Below, piece after piece: positions 14,864 through 24,000 of a stretch of 25,680 nt of DNA. The translations under genes and the position numbers were made by a program. The stretch spans positions 1 to 25,680 of the forward strand of contig CALZJL010000004.1 of NCBI GenBank assembly GCA_945787625.1. Reading direction: 5' to 3'. This stretch comes from an uncultured Prevotellaceae bacterium (GTDB lineage Bacteria; Bacteroidota; Bacteroidia; Bacteroidales; Bacteroidaceae). Numbering within the stretch: the stretch's first letter is position 1; every line of letters starts with the position of its first letter. The notes under the pieces were generated by a model. That model searched no databases, was not told the DNA's origin, and saw only the letters and a program-made list of their open reading frames with translations.

Positions 14864-17800
14864 GAAGATACGTAATTATATCCTACATATTGCTCGCGCT
14901 CATGCCTCTCTGCGTAGCGGCTCAGGAGCAAGACGACGAAAAGGCCGCAAAGGTCTCGACCGTCAGCTTCTCGCCCGATGAGGTCATGCACCAAAAGCGC
15001 TACAATCCGCGTGGGGCCGACACGCTGCTGATGCGCCAGTCATGGTGGCGCAGGCTGTATCTCGGCGTGGGCGGCGGCGTGAATGCCATCTCCGACAATG
15101 TGGGCGGAGTCACATCGACAGGCTTTGACGCACACATTGGCTACAGGCTCACGCCCATACACAGCCTCAGGCTCAACTGCTCGGCCTTCGGCTACCGCTA
15201 TGCCAACAACGAGCACACGGCGAGCACCATGTCGGTCGGTCTCGACTACGAGGCGAGTCTCACGGACTATATGCTGGGCTACAACCCCAAGCGTATGTTT
15301 GACGCCGGGGCAGTAGTAGGCGCAGGTATGCGCATGGCTCGGCTGCCCAACGTCAACAAGACCCTACCCTACGCCTACATCGGTGTAAACGCACAGATGC
15401 ACCTTGGACGGTTTCTGAGCGTCTATGCCGAGCCCTACGTGGGTCTGCAAGGCAGTCTGGACGATGTCTTGGGGCGCAACAATCCCGACGGCATCAATCT
15501 CATGTACGGCGTATGGGCTGGAGCGCGATTCTCGCTCGAAGAGAGGGTAGCACGCTTCCACATGACCGACTCAACTCAGAACAAGATGTTTCTCGACATC
15601 TCGTCGGGTGTGGCCACCTCGGGCATTTCCGACCTGTCGAAGAAGTTCGGCTATGACTACAACATCGCTGTGGGCTACTGGATGAACCCCTTTGTCGGTC
15701 TGCGCATAGGCATCGGTGCCACCACGCTCAACTACAAAGTCGAGCAGACCACCGTCCTCGACGATGTCCCCGTGACCCAGACCAAGGCGCAGGCCATGAT
15801 GCGTGGGCGTGCCGAGGTGCTCATCAACCCGCTTAACATCTCACGCCGCTGGCGCGAGAAAGAGGGCGGACATCTCTTTGAGTTCAACGTCCTGGCAGGC
15901 GGCGAGTTCGGCTGGATGCGCAAGTCGGGCGTCAACCCCACGACCGACGGCCCCTTCCGCATGTACTACTACGGCTTCACCACGGCTCTGCAGGGTCTGC
16001 TGCGCGTAGGCAATCCGGGCACATATCTCTACATCGAGCCACGCTACACGATGGCTCAATACGACATCCCCTATCAGAACACCAACAACAGCAAACGCTT
16101 TACCGACAACGTCGTCTCGCTCAGCATCGGCACACGCCTCTACATGACAGCTCCGAGCCTGCGCTTCAAGGGCGGCGACGAGTTTGTGCCGCGCTGGTGG
16201 TTCGGATTCAACGCCGGAGCCATGCGTATGCAGGAGGGGCTGGGGCGGCACACTCCGGGACAGGGCACACTCTACCCTGCCGTTGGCCTCGTCGTGGGCT
16301 ACGACTGGAAGAAGTATGCCAGCCTACGCTTCGGCATGGAGTACCAGCACGTCAACACCACGGTGATGTCGGACTTCACGGGGCTGGACTTCCTCAACCG
16401 CACGACCACGGGTACGGCTCTCTGGGACAACACGTTCAACGTGTGGGACCTCCGCTTCAACTATATGCTCAACCTCAACAACCTCCTCCAGGGCTACGAC
16501 TCGCGCCGTCGTTTCAACCTCTGGCTGACAGCCGGACCCGCGGTGACGGTGGTCGCAGGCGAGCACATAGCCCCTGCCGAGGGTCAGAGTTCCGCCAAGT
16601 TCACACGCAAGCTGCTGGGGCTCGACAGGTCGTTCAAGGGCAAGGCGGCGCTCGGTCTGAATGGCTCTGTGATGGCTTCGTATGGCATAGGCAATGGCGT
16701 CGAGCTGACAGCCGAGGCTTTGGCGCAGTACAATATCTCGGGCGCGGCAAACCCTGGCTCTGGCTCGCGACTCAATCAGATCAAGTATGGCATGAATGTA
16801 GGTATGCGCTACTGCTTCAGCTCTGAGCAGCTACGCAGCTTCGTGCGCGGCGAGGACGATATGCCAGGCCATCGTGGATGGTTTGCCGAGACTGCTATGG
16901 GCATGAACTGGCTCATGGGCATCGACGAGAAGAAGGCCAACGGTGTGAACACCATGGGCTATGGCGCCCAGCTCGGCGGCGGCTACTGGCTCAATAGCCG
17001 CTTGGGGGCTCGCATGGCTCTCGGCATAGGTCAGGGGTGCTGGAGCTACGACTCCGACTTCGAGCGCTCCATATCGTATACCAACGTGGGCGGCAGGCTC
17101 GAACTCCTCGTAGACCCTCTCTACTGCTTTGCCAGCATACGTCGCAGGGAGAATCCCACTCCGTGGGACGCCAACATATCGCTCGGCATGACCTTCGGCT
17201 CGTCGATGAAGACGGAGTTTGCCAACTCTGCCTACGTGGGCTTTACCACTGCGCTTACGGGCTTGTATCGCATAGGCAGCAATACTCACTTGTTTGTGGA
17301 GCCTCGCATCGAGATAAACAGATACTGGTTTGAGAATGAGACCTTCAAGGAGACGGAGTCGCGGGTCGACAAGATTGTGTCGCTGAGCATAGGTGCGCGT
17401 GTCACTCGCCCCATCGCTCCCGTGTCCACGACCTCGACCGATGTGCCTCGCGCTCACCGCGGTTTCTGGGCGGGACTGAATGTGGGGTTTGCCAAGCAAG
17501 GCCAGCGCACATACCTCGACGGCAATGGCGGCATGCAGCCTGCCTTGGCTCTGACGGGAGGCTACGACTTCGGCCGCTTGCATAGCGTGAAGGTCGACGC
17601 CGACTTTGAGATGTACAGCCGCAAGATGTCGCAGCTCGGCGAGGCTGTGCCTTTCAAGCAGGTAGACGCGCGCTTCCTGTATATGCTCAACGCCACCAAC
17701 CTCTGGACCGGACGCGACAAGCGCAACCCTCTGACCATGTATATTGAGGCCGGGCCTGCCATCTCTGCCATAGTGAGCGGCGAGGGCTTTCAGGGCAAGA

Positions 17801-17979
17801 TTGGCATGGGGCTCGTGGGTGGCACTATGTTGGCTCTCAAGCTGACCCGACACTGGGATGTGACTGCCGAGGGCATAGCCCAAATCAATGTCGGCGCAGG
17901 TGTGATACCGATGCCTGACTATGGCCGCAAGGCCAATCTGAAACTTGGCGTGAACATAGGTACGCGCTACAACTTCTAA
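14860..17979 (+). CDS. Outer-membrane protein with five tandem beta-barrel units
   Basis: The product is 1039 residues with a signal peptide (MRRYVIISYILLALMPLCVA, cut near AQ). The mature part consists of five barrel-like units of 170-210 residues at about 62-235, 241-432, 445-656, 672-850 and 867-1039. Units 1, 3 and 5 share one pattern (unit 3 FNYMLNLNNLLQGYDSRRRF and LTAGPAVTVVAGE; unit 5 FLYMLNATNLWTGRDKRNPL and EAGPAISAIVSGE; unit 1 LTDYMLGYNPKRMFDAGAVV). Units 2 and 4 share another (GFTTALQGLLRVG with VVSLSIGTRLYM; GFTTALTGLYRIG with IVSLSIGARVTR). Each unit ends in an aromatic strand, and the protein ends TRYNF, which fits outer-membrane insertion. I know no named family with this layout. 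It is coupled to DUF3575 and followed after 12 bases by a fimbrillin-type gene, so a fimbria-associated role is likely. Confidence 0.75.
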   Translation: MRRYVIISYILLALMPLCVAAQEQDDEKAAKVSTVSFSPDEVMHQKRYNPRGADTLLMRQSWWRRLYLGVGGGVNAISDNVGGVTSTGFDAHIGYRLTPIHSLRLNCSAFGYRYANNEHTASTMSVGLDYEASLTDYMLGYNPKRMFDAGAVVGAGMRMARLPNVNKTLPYAYIGVNAQMHLGRFLSVYAEPYVGLQGSLDDVLGRNNPDGINLMYGVWAGARFSLEERVARFHMTDSTQNKMFLDISSGVATSGISDLSKKFGYDYNIAVGYWMNPFVGLRIGIGATTLNYKVEQTTVLDDVPVTQTKAQAMMRGRAEVLINPLNISRRWREKEGGHLFEFNVLAGGEFGWMRKSGVNPTTDGPFRMYYYGFTTALQGLLRVGNPGTYLYIEPRYTMAQYDIPYQNTNNSKRFTDNVVSLSIGTRLYMTAPSLRFKGGDEFVPRWWFGFNAGAMRMQEGLGRHTPGQGTLYPAVGLVVGYDWKKYASLRFGMEYQHVNTTVMSDFTGLDFLNRTTTGTALWDNTFNVWDLRFNYMLNLNNLLQGYDSRRRFNLWLTAGPAVTVVAGEHIAPAEGQSSAKFTRKLLGLDRSFKGKAALGLNGSVMASYGIGNGVELTAEALAQYNISGAANPGSGSRLNQIKYGMNVGMRYCFSSEQLRSFVRGEDDMPGHRGWFAETAMGMNWLMGIDEKKANGVNTMGYGAQLGGGYWLNSRLGARMALGIGQGCWSYDSDFERSISYTNVGGRLELLVDPLYCFASIRRRENPTPWDANISLGMTFGSSMKTEFANSAYVGFTTALTGLYRIGSNTHLFVEPRIEINRYWFENETFKETESRVDKIVSLSIGARVTRPIAPVSTTSTDVPRAHRGFWAGLNVGFAKQGQRTYLDGNGGMQPALALTGGYDFGRLHSVKVDADFEMYSRKMSQLGEAVPFKQVDARFLYMLNATNLWTGRDKRNPLTMYIEAGPAISAIVSGEGFQGKIGMGLVGGTMLALKLTRHWDVTAEGIAQINVGAGVIPMPDYGRKANLKLGVNIGTRYNF

Positions 17980-17991
17980 CCTTGATAATCG

Positions 17992-19197
17992 ATGAGATAC
18001 TGTCTGCTACATATACTTGGATTGAAACACTGGTCGCGACTCGCAGCCTTGGCTGTGGTGTCGGTGCTGCTCTTTGCTTGCTCTGAGACTCCCGTGCCCG
18101 ACAATCAGGGTGTCGAGTGGGTGGCGTTGAAGCTGCGTGTGGCTCCGACGTTTGAGGTGTCGACCCGTGCCATTTCGACAGATGTGCAGGACAACTCGTT
18201 TGACGACAGGACCGAGATAGGTGTGTTCATCCTCGATGACGACGACAATAGTTTTGCCACTGCCACGGGGTCGGGTTTCAGCATCCATAAGTATCTGAAA
18301 TACGAAAATCTCAAGTATACGTATTCGGCGGATGATGGGAGTCTGACCTTTGCCGATACCGATAAATTGAGCGACAGGGGCATGACGGAGCCTATGCTTG
18401 TCAAGGACAGCAGGATAGTGGTGATTGCTTACGCTCCATATAAAGATGGGATGACGTATGAGGAATTGATGCTCAGTCCTCAGGTCCCCCCTCAGGTCCC
18501 CCATGAGATTAAGATATCTGACTCCCAGGCTAACGAGGCTGGCATCAAGGCCTCCGACTTCATACTCGGCACTCCCCGGGATTACAGCAACTCGTTTGTA
18601 TATGACGGCAAGACGCCTGTCACTCTGTCTATGCGCCATCAATTCTCGCGCATTGTGCTGAAATTCACTCCTGCCAGTCTGCTTGAAATCATCAATGCTG
18701 ACAAGACCGAGGCCGAGAGGCTTAGCTCTCTGACTGTCTCTTCTGTAAAGGCTCGGAATGTTCCCAAGAGCATCTCCTCCTCAGCTGTCGGGCTGGACGA
18801 TGCGAAGGAGAACTACGTATTCCCTGCTAATGGCCACACTCTGGATGAGGTAGTGATGGCTGAGTATACCAACAAAGTTTTGTCGGCAAGCAACAATGCT
18901 GATACGGTGGTGGCTACGGCTATAGTCTTGCCTTATACTTACTCTGCCTCTGCCGAGAAGCCTCAGTTCAAGATAGAATATGTGGTGAACGGCGAGACCG
19001 AGACCGAGACCATCAGTCTCAGTCCGCGCAACGCTAATCAGGTTATCACCCTCGGCCGTGGACAATCGCGCGACTTCATACTCGGCACTCCCCAGAACAA
19101 CCCCGACAGTTTCTCGCCTGGCAGCGATGATAACAACTCGGCCCTTGACGATCTCTATGTCGACGATGCTGACGGCAATATGGTAGACATTAACTAG
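17992..19197 (+). CDS. Fimbrillin-family (Mfa-like) lipoprotein
   Basis: The product is 401 residues. The signal is long (about 29 residues) and ends VLLFACSETPVP, so the lipidated residue is about Cys30. Then comes the classic fimbrillin start: VALKLRVAPTFEVSTRAIST, in which STRA is the probable Arg-protease site, and DRTEIGVFILDDDDN. A region LSMRHQFSRIVLKFTP matches the conserved strand after the SMxHxxS/R motif of the Mfa-like family, and RDFILGTP occurs twice-like (SDFILGTPRDY, RDFILGTPQNN). No clear fimbrillin closing strand follows; the end is acidic (SALDDLYVDDADGNMVDIN). It may be a tip, regulatory or decoy subunit. A tandem PQVP repeat (DNA 18478-18505) lies in a loop. The final gene of the second module. 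Confidence 0.8.
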   Translation: MRYCLLHILGLKHWSRLAALAVVSVLLFACSETPVPDNQGVEWVALKLRVAPTFEVSTRAISTDVQDNSFDDRTEIGVFILDDDDNSFATATGSGFSIHKYLKYENLKYTYSADDGSLTFADTDKLSDRGMTEPMLVKDSRIVVIAYAPYKDGMTYEELMLSPQVPPQVPHEIKISDSQANEAGIKASDFILGTPRDYSNSFVYDGKTPVTLSMRHQFSRIVLKFTPASLLEIINADKTEAERLSSLTVSSVKARNVPKSISSSAVGLDDAKENYVFPANGHTLDEVVMAEYTNKVLSASNNADTVVATAIVLPYTYSASAEKPQFKIEYVVNGETETETISLSPRNANQVITLGRGQSRDFILGTPQNNPDSFSPGSDDNNSALDDLYVDDADGNMVDIN

Positions 19198-19293
19198 CGC
19201 TGGCGAATGTTACGTCCTGTCTAATCAGGGTGGGAAGCTCCACGTCTCTGCGCGGTATTTATATCTCTGGAAGCGGCAAGGTGATACGCCGAT

Positions 19294-19355
19294 AATCACA
19301 CTTTAGGTGCGAAAAATGTGGGATTTCTCACATTTTTCGCACCTAAAGTGTGATT
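19294..19355. repeat. Perfect 27-bp inverted repeat upstream of the ATPase gene
   Basis: Bases 19294-19320 and 19329-19355 are exact reverse complements (the left arm begins AATCACACTTTAGGTGCG). With one more G-T and one G-C pair the loop shrinks to four bases. A T-rich tract, CTCTCCTTTTTTTAG, follows. It could end the fimbria transcript, act as an operator for the ATPase gene (whose -7 element starts 17 bases on), or be a small mobile or repeated element. Its perfect symmetry over 27 bases is longer than a normal terminator needs. Confidence 0.85.
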
Positions 19356-19371
19356 TCTCTCCTTTTTTTAG

Positions 19372-19379
19372 TATTTTTG
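19372..19379 (+). promoter_or_regulatory. Probable promoter -7 element of the ATPase gene
   Basis: TATTTTTG fits TAnnTTTG and lies 28 bases before the ATG at 19407. The -33 position falls on the right arm of the inverted repeat at 19294-19355 and has no TTTG. A protein binding the repeat could therefore block or activate this promoter. Confidence 0.55.
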
Positions 19380-19406
19380 CTCACGAAACAAAATACATCT
19401 GTGTAC

Positions 19407-20765
19407 ATGTTAATCACCCGAGAAATAATAGGTAGACTCAAAGCATGGAAGGAAGAGAGCGACCGCTCTCCATTGGTCATTCAGGGAGCCAGACAGATTG
19501 GCAAGTCATGGGTAGTCACTGAATTTGGGCGGACTCACTACAAGCATACCGCTATCTTCAATTTTGACAAACAACATGAGCTGAAAAACATTTTCGAATC
19601 AACCAAAGATGTAAAACGGATAATCGGTGAATTGGAGCTATATACTGACGTCCCTATACGAGAGAACGATACGCTCTTGTTCTTTGACGAGATTCAGGAC
19701 TGTAAAGCTGCACTTAATGCCCTGAAGTATTTCAAGGAGGACGCTCCCGCTTATCATGTAATCGCTGCTGGTTCCTTGCTTGGCGTCGCTGTCAATAGAA
19801 AGACAAGGAGCAATGATTCATCTCATGACATCAGCAATGATACGTTTCCTGTGGGCAAGGTCTGCTTCATGGAAATGTATCCTGTGACGTTTCGAGAGTT
19901 TCTGAGGATGAGCGATCTGAATCTCATGAGACAACTGGAGTCGCATCTGTCCAGTTTGGAACCTCTGCCAGAGATATTATTCAACAGATTGACGGAACAA
20001 TACAGACGCTATCAGGTATGCGGAGGACTCCCCAGACCTTGTAGCCTCATGCTGGACGGTGCTGGCATGGAGAAGATTGAGACTGCTCTACATGACCTCA
20101 GAAAATCGTATGAATTTGACTTCACAAAACATGTTGACGCAAAAGATATACCAAGAATCAGAGAAATATGGAGCAGCATTCCCTCACAATTATCTCGCGA
20201 GAATAAGAAATTCGTTTTTAGGGTAATCAGGGAAGGTGCAAGAGCCCGTGAATATGAATCTGCTCTTGACTGGCTTGTATTGTCGGGAATGGTGTATCGT
20301 GTATTTGTAAGCGAGACGCCTCAACTGCCACTGAAACACTACGAAGATACGACGGCATTCAAAATCTACATGCTTGATTTGGCTATACTTCGCACAATGG
20401 CAGAATTGCCTCCAGAGGCTGTAGTGGCAAAGGGAGACCTTCTCAAGGAGTTCAAGGGGGCGATGGCAGAGAACTACGTTCTCGCTTCTCTGCTGGCGCA
20501 GGGATTCTATGCGCCACACTATTGGACATTGACGGGAAATAAGGCTGAGGTCGACTTTCTTGTACAGAATGGAATGGAGATTCTGCCGATTGAGGTGAAG
20601 GCCGAGGGGAATGTCTCGGGACAAAGCCTCAAAGTATATCAAGACAAGTATTCTCCGACATTGAGGCTCAGATTCTCTATGAAAAACATGATGGTCAATG
20701 GCAATATCATAAACATTCCGCTTTTCATGTGCGACTGGCTCAGAGATATTCTGTCGCTCGTGTGA
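19407..20765 (+). CDS. AAA-family ATPase with DUF4143 domain
   Basis: The product is 452 residues, cytoplasmic. The N-terminal AAA_14 domain holds a Walker A motif GARQIGKS (27-34) and Walker B LLFFDEIQD (Asp94, Glu95), then a sensor-like VIAAGSLLGVAV. The C-terminal DUF4143 region ends with KAEVDFLVQNGMEILPIEVK, an Asp383...Glu396-Val-Lys398 arrangement like the PD-(D/E)XK nuclease core. Such proteins are very common and multi-copy in Bacteroidales; their role is not settled (defence, toxin-antitoxin-like or DNA repair ideas exist). The ATG at 19407 is chosen because it gives MLITREIIGRLKAW, the normal start, and sits after a promoter-like site. The full length and both motifs suggest an intact gene. 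It is not part of the fimbria operon. Confidence 0.9.
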   Translation: MLITREIIGRLKAWKEESDRSPLVIQGARQIGKSWVVTEFGRTHYKHTAIFNFDKQHELKNIFESTKDVKRIIGELELYTDVPIRENDTLLFFDEIQDCKAALNALKYFKEDAPAYHVIAAGSLLGVAVNRKTRSNDSSHDISNDTFPVGKVCFMEMYPVTFREFLRMSDLNLMRQLESHLSSLEPLPEILFNRLTEQYRRYQVCGGLPRPCSLMLDGAGMEKIETALHDLRKSYEFDFTKHVDAKDIPRIREIWSSIPSQLSRENKKFVFRVIREGARAREYESALDWLVLSGMVYRVFVSETPQLPLKHYEDTTAFKIYMLDLAILRTMAELPPEAVVAKGDLLKEFKGAMAENYVLASLLAQGFYAPHYWTLTGNKAEVDFLVQNGMEILPIEVKAEGNVSGQSLKVYQDKYSPTLRLRFSMKNMMVNGNIINIPLFMCDWLRDILSLV

Positions 20766-20805
20766 GCGAAAGCGCTGACGTCTCCTTGGCTGTATACATC
20801 TAAAA

Positions 20806-20833
20806 GCAGGGCTGCCCTCATGGGCGGCCCTGC
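20806..20833 (-). terminator. GC-rich hairpin between convergent genes
   Basis: GCAGGGCTGCCC (20806-20817) and GGGCGGCCCTGC (20822-20833) pair over 12 bases with one G-T pair and a TCAT loop. Read on the minus strand it is followed by TTTTAG, a short T-run, so it fits best as the terminator of the minus-strand adhesin/small-protein unit. It may also slow transcription from the ATPase gene on the plus strand. Confidence 0.75.
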
Positions 20834-20872
20834 CAACATCAATTAACAAAATCTTCTCAACAACGAAATGTA

Positions 20873-21046
20873 TCACCATTCGCTGTCCCAGACGGCACTG
20901 CTGCCGATGTACTCATCTCGGGCTTCTACCTCGATGTCTTGCTTCGCATTTTCGTCTGAGGCTATACCTATGCTTGTGGCCATGAGGTAATTGTCTTTTG
21001 GCAGTCCGAAGATTTGGCTTTCGGGACGGATATATTTCTTTTTCAT
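20873..21046 (-). CDS. 57-residue Bacteroidales small protein with WDSEW end
   Basis: The translation starts MKKKYIRPESQIFGLPKDNY, then LMATSIGIASDENAKQDIEV, and ends ARDEYIGSSAVWDSEW. This is the layout of a group of short Prevotella/Bacteroides proteins I recall: a basic MKKxYxxPE start, a short hydrophobic turn ending in A-T/S (LMATS), an acidic middle and a C-terminal W-D-x-E-W. Function is unknown; they have no transmembrane segment and a weak resemblance to leader-plus-core peptides. It lies 23 bases after the adhesin stop on the same strand and just ahead of a hairpin terminator, so it is cotranscribed with the adhesin. It was found by reading the minus strand, being too short for usual cut-offs. 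Coding is likely but not proven. Confidence 0.75.
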   Translation of the reverse strand: MKKKYIRPESQIFGLPKDNYLMATSIGIASDENAKQDIEVEARDEYIGSSAVWDSEW

Positions 21047-21069
21047 CTTAATTTAGCGTTTAATTAATG

Positions 21070-24000
21070 TTACTTTACCAGGACTTTAACACCATTTACT
21101 ATCTGCAGACCCTTGCGGAGACCATCCTGCTTGCGACCTGCGATGTCGTATATCTCTGCCTTGTCGCTCATGATGGCGTTGAGGGCATCAATACCTGTGG
21201 CATCACCGAACTCAATGTTCATCTCGCGGGCTGAGTTGGTCGGGGTTACTACATAGCAGCGGTATGCTCCTACGGTGGGTTCTTTTCCGCTCTCTACCTG
21301 ACGGAACTTCTGCACGCCTTCGATGGTCTGAAGCACGTATGTACCTGCTTGGGCTGTCATCGGTGTGAATGTACCCATGAGACCGTCTGTGCCGTTGGCT
21401 GGTGATGCTACGGTTGCGCCGCCTGATTTCTTACTGAATGTCTGGCTGCCACCATCTGCCGTGCTGTAGTAGATGTACGGCTTGCCTGCCTGCATCTCAT
21501 TGCCTGAGACTGAGGTGAGAACAACCTTGTCTGCCTGTACTGTTGCGGTATAGAGGTCTGCACCGTCTGCCTCTGCTGCGTATGGCAGACACACGGTACC
21601 GAACTTGCCTTTGGCGGTAGTACGCTCTACAGATGCTTGGATTTCGATATTATTGCCATTCTTTACTGCCGTATACGTCACTCCTACTGCTACGTACTTC
21701 TCTGCTCCATTGAGGGTAAGTGTCCCTACGCTATTGGCTCCAGAGCATGAAATTACGGTACGGCTTTCGTCGACAGGTATTGCCGCCAAATCTTCATCGC
21801 TTACAACCAAATCAAGAGCGGTCAGGGTGACTATGCTACCTGTGGTGATGGTGGTTGCTGCTCCACTGATGCCTATCTTTGCGCTTGCCGGGGCTGTAAT
21901 CTTGGTTGCATCGACATTGGCTGCAAAGGTCTTGGTGCCTGAGCCTGAGAGTGTGAGCTCAAGGGTGGTTGTCTTGCTAATGGTCTTGTTGATGTTTACA
22001 GGATTGTCGTTTGTGATATTGACGCACAACTTGCCGTTGCTTCCCGCCGACTCTGCAATTGCTGCATTTATCTCTGTGGCATTGCCTTTAAATTCTACTG
22101 TCGTGTATTGGTCACTATCTCCTGCTCTAGTATGCTTGAAAGCTCCTGTCCACTCGCTTACATCGCCTGAAAATACGAACTTCTGGTGAGTGCCGGCAGC
22201 AGTTCTTGCCATAGTACCAGTACCGCTTACTTTGCCTGCAAAGGTTCTGACATCGTTTCCATTACCGTTGTTGCTTGAGAATGCATTTGTAGTTGAAGTG
22301 GGGTCTGTCAGCTTGATGTTGGTAGATATCGTTGTATTTGTGCCCGTCAATAGATATCCGCTTGCTCCATTGAACTCAACGGTAGAATTGGCGTTACCGA
22401 GCTTGTTGAGGTCAACATTTGTGAGCGTACCTGTCAGTTTTGCTGTTCCTGTCCATGAATCTAAATACTTGTTGGATGTGGGATTTGATATAGCACCACC
22501 TAAGGTAATGGTGCCTGCACCATCGTAGGTCGTCGTGCTGACTCGTGATACTGCTACACCTGCTGGTATTCTGATGTGATTGACGGTCAGGTCGGCTGCT
22601 TCTGTATAGCTTGCGCCATCTTGGATAATCAAATCGTATGTAGGAAGATTGCAGGTCTTGCTGTTATAGGTCTGCAATGAGCCTTCCGCGATTACCAATG
22701 TGCCAGACGTGTTCGCGTCCTTAGAGGTAGAGACAAGCAGCAAGGCTGCATTTCCTGTCTTTGTCAGGGTATGACCATTCAATTCCAACTTTGTATCTCC
22801 ATATCCGTTGGCGAGCAATCCCCATGTGGCAGCGCAGTTTATGGTCGCATCGCCTGTTAAAGTGATAGAGCTGGCCTGACGTGCACCGGTCCCTATTTCA
22901 CTACCACTGTTGTACATAGCTCCAGAATTGTTGACACCTGTGCCGCTGATGATGTATCTGTAGCAATAGTTCTGCGTTCCTTTGATGTCTATGGCTGCAC
23001 CATCCTTGATGGTAATGGTAGAGAGGGCATCAAGTGCGGCACCTGAGGTATAGCTGCCAAATCCTGTTGAGGTGGTCGTCTTAGCTGTAATGCCCTGATT
23101 GACGGTCAAACCTCCCTTGAAAGTATTCGCACCAGAGAATGTAGCTACGCGTGGAGTCGACGTGTCGCTTGAACTGATTTCCACACCGCCATTGCCTGAA
23201 ATTATGTTGGATATGGTCTTGTCTTCTGAGATGGTAATGCCCATCGTTGCATCAGACTCCACTTCTATACCAGCAGAGATGGAAATACCGGATTGCAAAT
23301 CTAACTTGACTCCGGAACTTACAAGCATGTTGGCGATTGAGATGTTGTTGCTTGAAGCAGACTTGATGGTGAGTGTCTTGCCTGCCGTACCCTTGACGTA
23401 GATGCTACCCAGCGTAAGGGTGTTGTCTACAGTCATTGTGGCATCCTCGTTTACCATGAAGACAACTACCTCATCGTCTGCAGACGTGGGTACTACTCCC
23501 TGAGACCATCGCGCTGCGGTTGAGGTGGTGTTTTCGGCTTCTGCAGCACCTGCCGACCAGATGTTGGCTGAAGGCGAAAGGATTTTACCAGATACATTGG
23601 TAGTAATCTGCGTCCCTTCTGAATTTACGAAAATTACATTGCCTTCACCACTGACTGCACTTGCATCATAACCTGCCTTGATTTGCAGGTCTGTCACTTG
23701 CAGTTGCAGGGTAGCACCATTGCTGACGGTGATGTTTGCACCCTCTGTACCAGCTGCAATTCTGACTACGCCTGAAGTGATGGTGGTAGCGCCATCGTTT
23801 GTTGCAGGCATTGTGAATGCGAGCGGCTCTGTTGCGCCTCCATCAACTACCAGATTTGCTCCAGCGGAGAGGGTGGTACTTGTGCCGAGATTTACGCTGG
23901 TCTTGAGTGTGCCTGCTTCGATGCCAAACTGGGTATTGGTGACTGCACCCGTGATGTAAAGAGTGCCTAAACCGTACTTCTTGAATGTTCTTCCATCACC

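Noticed and set aside
19198..19308. Possible relic frame after the last fimbrillin gene (…YVLSNQGGKLHVSARYLYLW…)
   Set aside because: The frame has a stop just before it, no start codon, and ends within the inverted repeat. It could be a remnant, but nothing links it to a known protein.
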